Assembly: GCA_027371535.1 (NCBI GenBank)
Contig: DAHXMV010000006.1
Location: 1 to 55,322, forward strand
Length of the DNA stretch: 55,322 nt
Direction: 5' to 3'
DNA from: Candidatus Amesbacteria bacterium
Lineage (GTDB): Bacteria; Patescibacteriota; Microgenomatia; CAZETR01; Amesbacteraceae
Below, piece after piece: positions 8,904 through 17,133 of this stretch. Under the pieces are notes generated by a model, which saw only the letters and a program-made list of their open reading frames with translations, was not told where the DNA came from and ran no database searches. The translations under genes were made by a program, and so were the position numbers. Each line of letters begins with the position of its first letter. Position 1 is the first letter of the stretch.

Positions 8904-9653
8904 TCAAATACCCGGGGTGGCTGACGGAGTAGCGGTTGATGAAGGTACAAGAGTAGTTTTTACGGGGGGCAATTTCTTTTCAATAATTTCAACGGAAAGA
9001 ATTTTTACCGGATTAACCGGTTTGCTGTTTTCCCCGGAAGGACCGGCTTCTACAGGCGCGGTGGCGATTTTATCCACGACATCCAGACCAGCAGTGACGT
9101 GGCCGAATATAACATAATTGGGGGGCAAACCATAATCCTGGTGCATAATAAAAAACTGACTGCCGTTGGTATTCGGACCGGAATTGGCCATGGCTACCGT
9201 ACCACGGGTATAAGAGCCGGAAAACGGTTCGTCGGCAAAGGTATAACCGGGACCCCCGGTACCGTTCCCGCTGGGATCCCCGCCCTGAATCATAAAACCA
9301 CTGATAACGCGGTGAAATATAGTATTGTTATAAAAATTTTTCCTGGCCAGATAAACAAAATTGTTTGCGGTAATCGGGGTATGCATATTGTCAAGAAGGA
9401 TGGAGATTTTTCCCGCCGAAGTGACCAAAACGGCGGTATACTGCGTCTGGGAATTAATAATCATAGTGGGTAAATTTGACGAGGTTGGTGTGGGCATGTT
9501 TGTGGGTGTTCTATAAGACTGAACCGGATTTAAATTATTGGCAATCTGCTGACTGTCGTCCCGCGGACTTTTGGAAGAGATAACGAATATCAGCCCGATG
9601 ATTATACCTGCAAAAATAAATACTGAAAAGATAATCATCCATGAGCGGTGCAT
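8904..9653 (-). CDS. Membrane-anchored cyclophilin-type peptidyl-prolyl isomerase
   Basis: 249 residues: N-terminal membrane anchor (about 6-26), Thr/Pro-rich linker (about 45-65), then a cyclophilin domain (about 72-230) with FHRV near residue 113, GGDP, FADE and NGSQFF motifs in order, covering the catalytic Arg and substrate-groove residues. It should isomerise Xaa-Pro bonds of exported proteins outside the cytoplasmic membrane, matching the abundance of Thr/Pro linkers in this genome. A second Thr/Pro-rich tail ends the protein. TATACT lies 9 nt before the ATG. Confidence 0.92.
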   Translation of the reverse strand: MHRSWMIIFSVFIFAGIIIGLIFVISSKSPRDDSQQIANNLNPVQSYRTPTNMPTPTSSNLPTMIINSQTQYTAVLVTSAGKISILLDNMHTPITANNFVYLARKNFYNNTIFHRVISGFMIQGGDPSGNGTGGPGYTFADEPFSGSYTRGTVAMANSGPNTNGSQFFIMHQDYGLPPNYVIFGHVTAGLDVVDKIATAPVEAGPSGENSKPVNPVKILSVEIIEKKLPPVKTTLVPSSTATPSATPGI

Positions 9654-9675
9654 AAGGCCTTTAGTATATCAGATT

Positions 9676-10272
9676 TCAAAAAGAATGGGATTTGTAAAGA
9701 TTGATCTGATTTTGCAGATCGGAAAGCATTGCCCGATCGGGGTTTAGTAATTGATTAACAACCATATCGGAAGGAAAGATATCCTTCAGATCGGATTGAT
9801 AGTTTACGCCTGCCCTGGGAATACGATGGGAGATAATTTGTAATCCGGAATTATTCCAGGTAACCACCAGGGTAAGAGGTACAGAGATGCCCGAGCCGGG
9901 TATGATATTTCCCTGGTTTGAATAATATTCCTGACATATGGCCCAAAGATAAATAACCCGGGGCCGGGAAATACCGGAGTTTAAAATTTTATAAGCGCAA
10001 TAAACCCGGCCCAAATTATGCGTTTTTATACCCAGTGAGGCTACCAAAAAAGAATTTATGGTCTGAGAATCCGCCGTATCCAATTTCAGCGATGGCGTGG
10101 GTGACGGGGTAACCGCGGGAGTGGAAGTGACAGCCGGCATGGTCTGCGAAACCAGTTTGGTGATTTGGGTAGAAGCGAGCTGGGATTTGATAAACGGCAG
10201 GCTTTTATAACCGGCATATCCCGCCAGAACCAAAAGCAGCAGGAAGATTAACAACAGTAAGAACTTCCCCAT
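9676..10272 (-). CDS. Membrane-anchored hypothetical protein
   Basis: 198 residues with an N-terminal membrane segment (about 3-20), a short Thr/Pro stretch (about 45-62) and a ~130-residue extracytoplasmic domain containing one CAYKI and one WAICQEY segment, so two cysteines could pair. No recognisable family. It lies 22 bp upstream of the cyclophilin gene on the same strand, so the two may be cotranscribed. Confidence 0.7.
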   Translation of the reverse strand: MGKFLLLLIFLLLLVLAGYAGYKSLPFIKSQLASTQITKLVSQTMPAVTSTPAVTPSPTPSLKLDTADSQTINSFLVASLGIKTHNLGRVYCAYKILNSGISRPRVIYLWAICQEYYSNQGNIIPGSGISVPLTLVVTWNNSGLQIISHRIPRAGVNYQSDLKDIFPSDMVVNQLLNPDRAMLSDLQNQINLYKSHSF

Positions 10273-10331
10273 ATGATGATATATTTATTATTTTACACCC
10301 CGGGATGATTTAAGTAAAAAATCAAATCGGA

Positions 10332-10337
10332 TATAAT
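10332..10337 (+). promoter_or_regulatory. -10 box for a leaderless transcript
   Basis: Perfect TATAAT. Counting 6-7 nt to the transcription start places the first transcribed base at or next to the A of the ATG at 10345. An ATG at 10336 overlaps the box and so cannot be the start. Confidence 0.65.
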
Positions 10338-10344
10338 GGGGATA

Positions 10345-10911
10345 ATGAAGAAGAAACTGATACTTGCCGGAATAATAATTAGTATAATAGCTGCGGGATG
10401 GATATTAAAAGACAGGTATCTGAAAGTGAGAGTCGCATTGCACAGTAATAAGGCTGGTATATCCATTAAATTTCCCTACGGGTGGCAGATTACCTACCCG
10501 GCAAATACAGACGCCAATCTCTTCCGGATACAGGCGGATGCCAGTTCAAAAGGAGAAATTACCGGTAATATTAAGGAAATTTCAGTGACTCTGAACAAAA
10601 ACAGCGGAGCTGGCCAGTTAATTGCCACCCAAGAGGATTTTGACCGCTATTATATGGTTAAAAATAACGATACGGCCACAGATACCGGAATTATCAAAGT
10701 TCAAAACGAAACGGTGGGCGGAGTTAAAGCAGTCAGACTGGCAGAAATGGATGTTTTTAAAACTTCGTCGGAATACGGTTTTTTCTCGGAAACGGTGTGG
10801 GCCAGAAAAAACAACACCAATTATTATATTAATATGATGGGCAACGGGAGTATAAGCAAAACGGATATCGAAAAATTTGACGAAATTCTGAAGAGCTTTA
10901 AATTTGATTGA
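10345..10911 (+). CDS. Membrane-anchored hypothetical protein, PsbP-like domain
   Basis: 188 residues from the ATG at 10345 (MKKKLILAG), preferred to the ATG at 10336 because that codon overlaps the TATAAT box. One N-terminal membrane anchor, then a ~150-residue extracytoplasmic domain with the sequence style GISIKFPYGWQIT seen also in the protein at 6851. Unknown role. It ends 7 bp before the converging tRNA-Arg. Confidence 0.7.
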   Translation: MKKKLILAGIIISIIAAGWILKDRYLKVRVALHSNKAGISIKFPYGWQITYPANTDANLFRIQADASSKGEITGNIKEISVTLNKNSGAGQLIATQEDFDRYYMVKNNDTATDTGIIKVQNETVGGVKAVRLAEMDVFKTSSEYGFFSETVWARKNNTNYYINMMGNGSISKTDIEKFDEILKSFKFD

Positions 10912-10917
10912 TTTTTG

Positions 10918-10989
10918 CGCCCCCGGGAGGAATCGGACCTCCATCATCTGTTCCGAAGACAGACACTCTATCCATTGAGCTACGAGGGC
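10918..10989 (-). tRNA. tRNA-Arg (TCG)
   Basis: On the minus strand: acceptor GCCCTCG/CGGGGGC (one G-U), anticodon stem TCTGT/ACAGA with loop CTTCGGA (anticodon TCG), T arm GGAGG/CCTCC perfectly paired. CCA is not encoded. Confidence 0.93.
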
Positions 10990-11054
10990 AAACAACATAA
11001 TTTTAACCCAAAATAAGGTAAAATGAATGTGATTTGGTAGGTATTACCAAATAT

Positions 11055-11129
11055 GGTGGGTGTAGCTCAGTTGGTTAGAGCGCCTCGCTGTGGACGAGGA
11101 GGCCGGCGGTTCAAGTCCGCTCACTCACC
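11055..11129 (+). tRNA. tRNA-His (GTG)
   Basis: Acceptor GTGGGTG/CACTCAC with an encoded extra G-1 opposite discriminator C73, the hallmark of tRNA-His. The anticodon loop CTGTGGA carries GTG. T loop TTCAAGT. CCA is not encoded. Confidence 0.95.
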
Positions 11130-11201
11130 CAAGTTTTTCCAGCCTCAAGCAAATATATCAAACAACTGCACCCCAAGACGGGATTAGAAGTATATTGATT
11201 G

Positions 11202-11894
11202 TTATTTAACTCTCTTTGTTACAACCATATCTCTGATTACCATTGTGTCATCCTGCTCTACCATAAACAAAATGATATTTGCGATTTTATCAGTATTCAT
11301 CCACTTTTGATTGTCTCTTAAAGTACCAAATTTTTCGAAAAGCCGGGTTTTCATGCCGCCTGGGTAAAAACCACTAACTTTAATATTACTGCCAGCAAAG
11401 TCATCCTTGAGTGTTTCCGTAAAGCCTCTTAATCCCATTTTGGAAGAGACATAAACTGACTGTTTGGCAACTCCCTTTAAACCGGAAGTGGAAGAAACGT
11501 TTATGATGTGTGCTTCAGGAGAGCTTTTCAGCTTAGGCAATAGGGCTTTAGTGACATAAATTGGACCTTTTAGGTTTACATCTATGACCTTTGATATATC
11601 TTCATACTTGTTCTCGTCTAGCAAACCTTCAAGCCATATGCCTGCATTATTAATTAATACATCAACCCCCCGTATTCCAGAGCAGGCTTTTACAACCTTA
11701 TTAAAATCACTGACATCAGCAGTGTATACGTGAAGCGAATTATTATTTATTTCCTTTTCCATCGCGTTTAACTTTTCCGGGTCTTTGCTTATTACATGCA
11801 CAATCGCTGATTTGGTTAAAAATAGTTTTACCAATGACAATCCTAACCCGTCAGTTCCTCCAGTTATGACAACGTTCTTATTTTTGATGTCCAT
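11202..11894 (-). CDS. Short-chain dehydrogenase/reductase
   Basis: 230 residues of classical SDR form: TGGTDGLG cofactor loop at residues 11-18, NNAG at 82-85, catalytic Ser in INVSSTSG near 134, and Y148-x3-K152. It uses NAD(P)H on an unidentified carbonyl or alcohol. A TATAAT box lies 9 nt before the ATG. It follows the aldo/keto-reductase-like gene and an unknown gene on the same strand but probably has its own promoter. Confidence 0.92.
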   Translation of the reverse strand: MDIKNKNVVITGGTDGLGLSLVKLFLTKSAIVHVISKDPEKLNAMEKEINNNSLHVYTADVSDFNKVVKACSGIRGVDVLINNAGIWLEGLLDENKYEDISKVIDVNLKGPIYVTKALLPKLKSSPEAHIINVSSTSGLKGVAKQSVYVSSKMGLRGFTETLKDDFAGSNIKVSGFYPGGMKTRLFEKFGTLRDNQKWMNTDKIANIILFMVEQDDTMVIRDMVVTKRVK

Positions 11895-11949
11895 ACTTCG
11901 TTTATTATATCAAAACTTTAATGAGTTCTGACTTGTACCCAAGACGGGA

Positions 11950-12477
11950 TCAGGACTCTTTAACATTTTCATTCATAAATTTCGTAGTTATATACGGCAA
12001 TGCGTCAGTATCGTCTGCTGCTAATCTAATCATGTTTAAATCCGGGCGGTAAAATAGCTCTACCCCATTTACAACCTTTTTTTTCTGAACTTCCACCCTT
12101 AACTTATCAAATTCATATTTATCCAAAACCAAATCAATATCGCCAACCTGAGGCTTGTCCGGGTCCGGTCTTCGTATATATAAATATTTATAGGTAGTTT
12201 CGGGGAAATCTCCCCTTTTATCGTCAATTTTAACCGGCCGGTATAAAAGGTAATATTTCTGATTCCAATTAATATTTATATCGGTCATTTCCTCACGAAG
12301 TTTGGTAAGGAAAGCAAATTCGTCATCAAAATGGGTAAAAATTCCCAAATTGCCGGATGCAGGCAAGTATTTGCCAAAAAATCTATAGCACAGTTTGAAA
12401 CAGGCAAAGTGAACATGCGTAATTGCTTTTATCAACTCTTCATGAGTCCCGATCGGACTAAATCTAAATGACGTCAT
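11950..12477 (-). CDS. Unknown protein coupled to AKR-like gene
   Basis: 175 residues, soluble, no signal or membrane segment, one CFKLC pair near the N-terminus. Not recognised. Its start overlaps the last 4 bases of the upstream AKR-like gene, so translation is coupled and the two products probably act together. Confidence 0.75.
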   Translation of the reverse strand: MTSFRFSPIGTHEELIKAITHVHFACFKLCYRFFGKYLPASGNLGIFTHFDDEFAFLTKLREEMTDININWNQKYYLLYRPVKIDDKRGDFPETTYKYLYIRRPDPDKPQVGDIDLVLDKYEFDKLRVEVQKKKVVNGVELFYRPDLNMIRLAADDTDALPYITTKFMNENVKES

Positions 12478-13367
12478 TTTGTTAGTTTAGGCTTTCTGGG
12501 CGGGGAACAGTCACTGAGCAATATTTTAATGGGATAATCCCTGTCCAGTCTTTCCATGTCTTCTTTGCTTAGTTCAAAATCAAAAATTCCGATATCTTCC
12601 AGAATATGTTTTGGGTCAAAGGCTTTAACCAGAGCCGCCACCCCATTTTTTTGAACGAGCCATTTTAAGGCTATCTGGGACTGGCTTTGATGATATTTTT
12701 GAGCCAATTCATCCACAACCACGATTCCGGGTTTTGAAAGCTGTCCAAGCTGTAACGGCCGATATGCCGACAATAATATGTGGTTATGTAAACAATAATC
12801 GTAAACGCCGGAAACCAACGGTTCCCGGATTGCCAAATTAAAATGCATCTCGTTACAGACGATTTTTCCGCCGGTATATTGGTCTATGAATATCAGCTCT
12901 TCCAGCCGGTAATTACTGACACCGATATATTTGGTCAATTTATTATCCAGCAGGTACATTAAACCGTCTGCAACTTCGGAAACGGGAACATCGGGATTAA
13001 CCGCACCTATCATGTATAAATCAAAATAGTCAGTTTGTAGTCTTTCAAGGGATCTTTTAGCTTCGTCAATCAAATCCTGTTTACTTTTGGCGAAATTCTG
13101 ATTAATGGCTTCAGACAAAAACAGACTCTTTCTGGCAAAACTTTTCATGGCCTCCCCTACCAGAATGTGACAATAACCCTCGGCATAATTCTGGGCGGTC
13201 CTAAGCCATCTGAACCCGGAGTTTAAAGCTTTCTCCATGGCCTTTATCTGGCCGGCGTCATCATTTCTCGGATCATGTTTCATCCCCCCGCCAACCATAT
13301 AAGTGCCCAGACCCAATTTGGGAATTGTACCACCCGTTCTTAAATCAATTTCCGGTATTTTACCCAT
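12474..13367 (-). CDS. Aldo/keto reductase fold protein lacking the catalytic tetrad
   Basis: 297 residues with AKR landmarks in order: GLGTYMVGGG at the N-terminus, the GFRW..TAQNY segment, a DYFDLYMI strand, IGVSNYRLEEL, and C-terminal ALKWLVQ. In AKRs the tetrad is Asp-Tyr-Lys-His. Here Asp aligns with Arg56, Tyr61 is kept, Lys aligns with Ala87 (LFLSEA) and His aligns with Gly121 (LYMIGA). Hydride transfer by the usual mechanism is therefore unlikely; a binding or regulatory role is inferred. A TACAAT box 7 nt before the ATG suggests a leaderless transcript. Confidence 0.88.
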   Translation of the reverse strand: MGKIPEIDLRTGGTIPKLGLGTYMVGGGMKHDPRNDDAGQIKAMEKALNSGFRWLRTAQNYAEGYCHILVGEAMKSFARKSLFLSEAINQNFAKSKQDLIDEAKRSLERLQTDYFDLYMIGAVNPDVPVSEVADGLMYLLDNKLTKYIGVSNYRLEELIFIDQYTGGKIVCNEMHFNLAIREPLVSGVYDYCLHNHILLSAYRPLQLGQLSKPGIVVVDELAQKYHQSQSQIALKWLVQKNGVAALVKAFDPKHILEDIGIFDFELSKEDMERLDRDYPIKILLSDCSPPRKPKLTK

Positions 13368-13515
13368 TTTTTTAATTGTAACATCGAAATACCATAGGGT
13401 TCAAAATGGTAATCCGCCTTTAAAAAGAGTTTCAGTGAATCTCCGGTCTTTGACCCAATAATTACGATTTGGGCTTGAAAATCTCCATAGTACATGATAT
13501 AGAAATATTAAAAAT

Positions 13516-13743
13516 ATGGCGGTTAAACGCGTAAAACCTAAAAAAACCCTGGAAGAAAAACTGGAGGAGGTGCAGTTGGATGCCGCACTGATCCAAAATT
13601 CACGGGCCCAGAAATGGGAAGAAGTCCGCAAACCCTATGAGGATTTTGTCTTCAAGGAGAAAAGAAACGGTTTCGCTTTCGGGTTGGTAATAGGGGCTAT
13701 TTTAACTTTCATCATTTTGCTTTCAATTGCCTCGACACTGTAA
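13516..13743 (+). CDS. Small C-tail-anchored membrane protein
   Basis: 75 residues: Lys-rich N-terminus, an amphipathic helical middle (about 12-50), and one C-terminal membrane segment (about 53-72), so most of it faces the cytoplasm. No known family. Its first residues (MAVKR) match those of the SurA-like protein at 16462, likely coincidence. It precedes a large membrane protein by 37 bp on the same strand, suggesting a shared transcript. Confidence 0.65.
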   Translation: MAVKRVKPKKTLEEKLEEVQLDAALIQNSRAQKWEEVRKPYEDFVFKEKRNGFAFGLVIGAILTFIILLSIASTL

Positions 13744-13780
13744 TTTGATAAGGCCGAAGTGATAAAATAGGAACTTGAAC

Positions 13781-15307
13781 ATGAATGACATAGCGGCGAA
13801 TTTTCTATCTACCCTGAGCATGGGTAAAGGCGAAAAGGACAGCAATGAAAATGAAAGCAATGACCCGGTCAGAGTGCTGGCCAAGGCTTATGAAGTTGCC
13901 CGTAATGCCCTGGAATACAGGGCCGACCATCTGGTGAGAAGAGCGGCTATTGAAAGAATTATCAAAAGGCAGATTGTTTTTGAACAGGATACCACCAAAG
14001 TTGCCGAAGCCCTCCTGCAGGAGCTGGAATGGGCGAGATATGTCAGCGGGGCAAAAGAAGAGTCATTGTTGATTGCGGATACAGCTTCGATAATAAGCAA
14101 ATACCGGCATGCGCTGAAAAATTTCGGCGATAATAAGTGGCTTTTGGGGCTGATATCAGCCGAGATCGAGGAAAGGTTAAATCCGACCACGGACTACCAA
14201 AAATTTACTACCTTTGCTTTCAACATAATAAAGTCAAAAATCAGGCTGAACGATATCGATAATCTGGACCTGATTTTATATGTGGTGGTGGATAAGGTTT
14301 TCTCGCAATCCGATAACGAACAGGTTTCTTATCATATTCTGAAGCTGATCCGCGGGCAAACAGAAGATTCCGGGACAGTGACTACGGATAGGCTCCTGGC
14401 GGAGACTTTGAAATATTATAATCTGGCTACGAACAGCCCTACAGCCAACAGACTGGCCGTATTTGTGCGTAAACAAATCGGACCGCTGGTCCTTATCCGG
14501 GATATGTACTTTGCCATTCCGGAGGAATTTGAGAAATTGACGACCGACAGGGATTTATTCAACCAATCGGCGGAAAAAGTTCTGAGGGAACAATTGCACC
14601 GGATGCGCAGCCGCTTAAACCGGGCCACCATCAGGAGCCTGATTTATGTGTTTTTGACCAAAATGCTGTTGATTATCGTGGTGGAAGTCCCGGTAGAAAA
14701 GTTTTTGCGGGGATCCGGAAATATGTTAACGCTATTAATAAATGTGATTTTCCCGGTGGCTTTTATGTGGATACTGACAGCCAGGATCAAACTGCCGGTG
14801 AGAAAAGACCAGGAAACTTTAATCCAGGCCGCCGGGGAAACAATTTTCGGGAACCCGGATGAGGTGCCCGAGGACCAGATACTGGCTACCCTGGACCAGA
14901 AAAGCTCGAAGATCATGCTCTTTATTTATTACCTGTTTTACGGCCTGTTGTTTTTATTAATATTTGCCGGAATAGTGATGCTTTTAACCTGGATCGGTTA
15001 CAGCATTGTGTCCCAGATTATCTTTATCTTCTTTTTATCACTGGTAACCTTTTTTGCTTTCAGAATCAAACAAACAGCCATGGTATATTCTTACCGGCCG
15101 AGGGTAAGATCCAGCTATTCGTTTTCAGAAAACCTGATGCTGCCGATTGTGACCCTGGGAGGAATGCTGTCGCAGGGAGTTTCACGGCTGAATTTTTTGG
15201 TGTTCGTTTTTGATTTTGTCCTCGAGTCGCCGTTTAAAATCATTCTTCACTTTCTGGATAAATGGTTTGCCTTTCTATCGATAAAGAAGGACGAGGTAGT
15301 AGGTTGA
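13781..15307 (+). CDS. Multi-pass membrane protein with large cytoplasmic N-domain
   Basis: 508 residues from the ATG at 13781 (a TTG six bases earlier is a poorer start; AGGA lies upstream). The first ~285 residues are soluble and helical; about four membrane segments follow (around 290-310, 318-338, 385-410, 415-435), with a charged cytoplasmic loop at 345-380, and a hydrophobic C-terminal stretch. Not recognised. Its last 68 bp overlap the 3' end of the converging HD-domain gene. Confidence 0.75.
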   Translation: MNDIAANFLSTLSMGKGEKDSNENESNDPVRVLAKAYEVARNALEYRADHLVRRAAIERIIKRQIVFEQDTTKVAEALLQELEWARYVSGAKEESLLIADTASIISKYRHALKNFGDNKWLLGLISAEIEERLNPTTDYQKFTTFAFNIIKSKIRLNDIDNLDLILYVVVDKVFSQSDNEQVSYHILKLIRGQTEDSGTVTTDRLLAETLKYYNLATNSPTANRLAVFVRKQIGPLVLIRDMYFAIPEEFEKLTTDRDLFNQSAEKVLREQLHRMRSRLNRATIRSLIYVFLTKMLLIIVVEVPVEKFLRGSGNMLTLLINVIFPVAFMWILTARIKLPVRKDQETLIQAAGETIFGNPDEVPEDQILATLDQKSSKIMLFIYYLFYGLLFLLIFAGIVMLLTWIGYSIVSQIIFIFFLSLVTFFAFRIKQTAMVYSYRPRVRSSYSFSENLMLPIVTLGGMLSQGVSRLNFLVFVFDFVLESPFKIILHFLDKWFAFLSIKKDEVVG

Positions 15308-16007
15308 AATTTTTCCGGGCAAATTCGTGCAATAAACGGCGGACTTCACGGCTATATGCCGGTTTTTTGAAATTAATCCGACCGGTGGTCCATTGAAAAT
15401 AGTTCTTTTTGGTATGGCGGGGCAGCATCCAGTGCTCAAAATAGAATTTACCGACATTAACCAGACGGGGGGACATGGTATGCCAATCAGAAATGGCCCC
15501 GAGGGCCCACCTGAGCCGGGGAATGGACCATTCTTCCAGCCGGTCCAGATCTTTTAAGATTTTAGTTTCGGTATTCCGGGTCGGCAAAAACTGAAACATG
15601 GAATGTTTTCTGATGGAATATTTGACCTTACGAACGAGCTTTTTATCCAAAGAATGATATTTGGTAAGTTTGCCGAAAACCCGCATGGAACCCAAACCTT
15701 CATAAAACTGATGATAAAGCGCCTTGTGGCCGCTGTTTAATACCCGGCCGGATTTCCAGACATCATGCCAGCAGATTGAAAGCAGCAGCAATTCGTAGTT
15801 AATTTTAGACCAGTTTATTTCCCGGCTTTCATCCATAAATTTACCCAGGTTTTTTAATATGCCCAGGACATGCCTGTCATCGTGCATCTGATCACGGCTT
15901 TTGCGCATGATTTTGAGGCCTTCCAGGCAGGAGTGTTTTACCTCGGGGGAAATCCGAATATTGTGGCCGGTTAAAAATGAATTAAAAGTAAATTTCCCCG
16001 GGTTCAT
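15240..16007 (-). CDS. HD-domain metal-dependent phosphohydrolase-like protein
   Basis: 255 residues. HD-superfamily landmarks: His46 in MHDDRHVLGIL, His81-Asp82 in CWHDVWKSGR, a further His in SIRKHSMF, and Asp in DLDRLEEW, together enough for a metal site. Many HD proteins hydrolyse phosphoesters or nucleotides; the substrate is unknown. It is rich in basic and aromatic residues. It converges with and overlaps the preceding gene by 68 bp. Confidence 0.7.
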   Translation of the reverse strand: MNPGKFTFNSFLTGHNIRISPEVKHSCLEGLKIMRKSRDQMHDDRHVLGILKNLGKFMDESREINWSKINYELLLLSICWHDVWKSGRVLNSGHKALYHQFYEGLGSMRVFGKLTKYHSLDKKLVRKVKYSIRKHSMFQFLPTRNTETKILKDLDRLEEWSIPRLRWALGAISDWHTMSPRLVNVGKFYFEHWMLPRHTKKNYFQWTTGRINFKKPAYSREVRRLLHEFARKNFNLLPRPSLSIERQTIYPESEE

Positions 16008-16022
16008 AAAGGAATGATAGGG

Positions 16023-16418
16023 TTATTTTAACTGATCGGAGGAAGAATTGCTGTCGGGCAAAGCAGCCAGATATTGCCTGTCATACGGGGTAATACAGAT
16101 ATTATCACCCATGGCCAGGGTTTTTCCGGAAGATTTTTTTTCATCAATGAGCGGACTGACAGTTTCCAATACCGTAAAGGCGGGCTGGATATCGCTTTTG
16201 ATTTTAAGGGTTTTGACAAGTCCCAGATAGCGGAATTTGGAACCGGGTTTCAAATAAACAAAATCCATAAGTTCCCAGTGGGGTATGACATCAGGGAGCC
16301 GGTGCATAATTGCCACACTGAGAGTATTTATAGTCTGGCAATACTGGCCCGGATACAAATACTTCGGGTAAATTTTAAGTGACAGGCGGTCCCAAATATT
16401 CGGATGATCACTATTCAT
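16023..16418 (-). CDS. Hypothetical protein
   Basis: 131 residues from the ATG at 16418. A longer in-frame start at 16487 would overlap the divergent SurA-like gene and adds a non-conserved-looking stretch. No membrane segment or signal; mixed alpha/beta sequence ending in a Ser-rich tail. Not recognised. Shares a 43-bp divergent promoter region with the SurA-like gene. Confidence 0.6.
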   Translation of the reverse strand: MNSDHPNIWDRLSLKIYPKYLYPGQYCQTINTLSVAIMHRLPDVIPHWELMDFVYLKPGSKFRYLGLVKTLKIKSDIQPAFTVLETVSPLIDEKKSSGKTLAMGDNICITPYDRQYLAALPDSNSSSDQLK

Positions 16419-16461
16419 TTGAATATTGCAATTATTCTGGATTGAATATAACATGTTAGAC

Positions 16462-17133
16462 ATGGCTGTGAAAAGAATCAGGACCAAAAAAACGGTTTTA
16501 CCAGAACCAATGGAAGTTACGGAAACACCACCGGAAGTTCAAGAAGCTCCCAAAAAGAAAGTCAGCGGGTGGGTGATTGGAGTTATCCTGGCAGTAATAC
16601 TGGTAGGGTTTTTCTGGTACAAAACAAATTCCTGGCCGATTGTGGCGATGGTAGGCATGAGACCGATTACAAGATTTGAAGTAGATCAGGCTTTATTCAA
16701 GCAGGGAGGTAAGACACAGGTTGAAGATATAATTACGCAGACTTTAATTGAAAACGAACTGAAGAAAAATAATATAAACATCAGCAGCGCGGAAGTTGAA
16801 AGTAAAATAAATGATATAAAAGCCCAGCTGGGAAAAACTACCAAGATTGAGGATGTGCTGGCCCAGAGAGGCATGACCATGGATGACTTTAAAAAACAAC
16901 TGGCTTTGCAGATGGGCATAGAACAATTGTTGAAGAATAAAGTGACAGTAACCGACCAGGAAATTGCAGACTATATTACGCAGAATAAACAGTATATGAG
17001 CTCGGCTACCCCAGAAGCCCAGAAAGCCGAAGCGACACAGGCAGTGCAAATGAACAAGCTGCAGACTGAAGTAAATAACTGGATAACCCAGTTAAGGAAT
17101 GCCAGCAAAATCTGGAGAGCTCCGGGGGTTTAA
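16462..17133 (+). CDS. Membrane-anchored SurA-N-like chaperone
   Basis: 223 residues from the ATG at 16462, with TATAAC just upstream; a TTG-started longer frame from 16426 is less likely. One membrane anchor at about 35-53, then a helical domain matching the N-terminal chaperone region of SurA/PrsA proteins (ITRFEVDQALF, then DVLAQRGMTMDDFKKQLALQ, then VTDQEIADYI). The parvulin isomerase domain is absent, so it should hold exported proteins without isomerising them. Ends with a 4-bp convergent overlap. Confidence 0.8.
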   Translation: MAVKRIRTKKTVLPEPMEVTETPPEVQEAPKKKVSGWVIGVILAVILVGFFWYKTNSWPIVAMVGMRPITRFEVDQALFKQGGKTQVEDIITQTLIENELKKNNINISSAEVESKINDIKAQLGKTTKIEDVLAQRGMTMDDFKKQLALQMGIEQLLKNKVTVTDQEIADYITQNKQYMSSATPEAQKAEATQAVQMNKLQTEVNNWITQLRNASKIWRAPGV

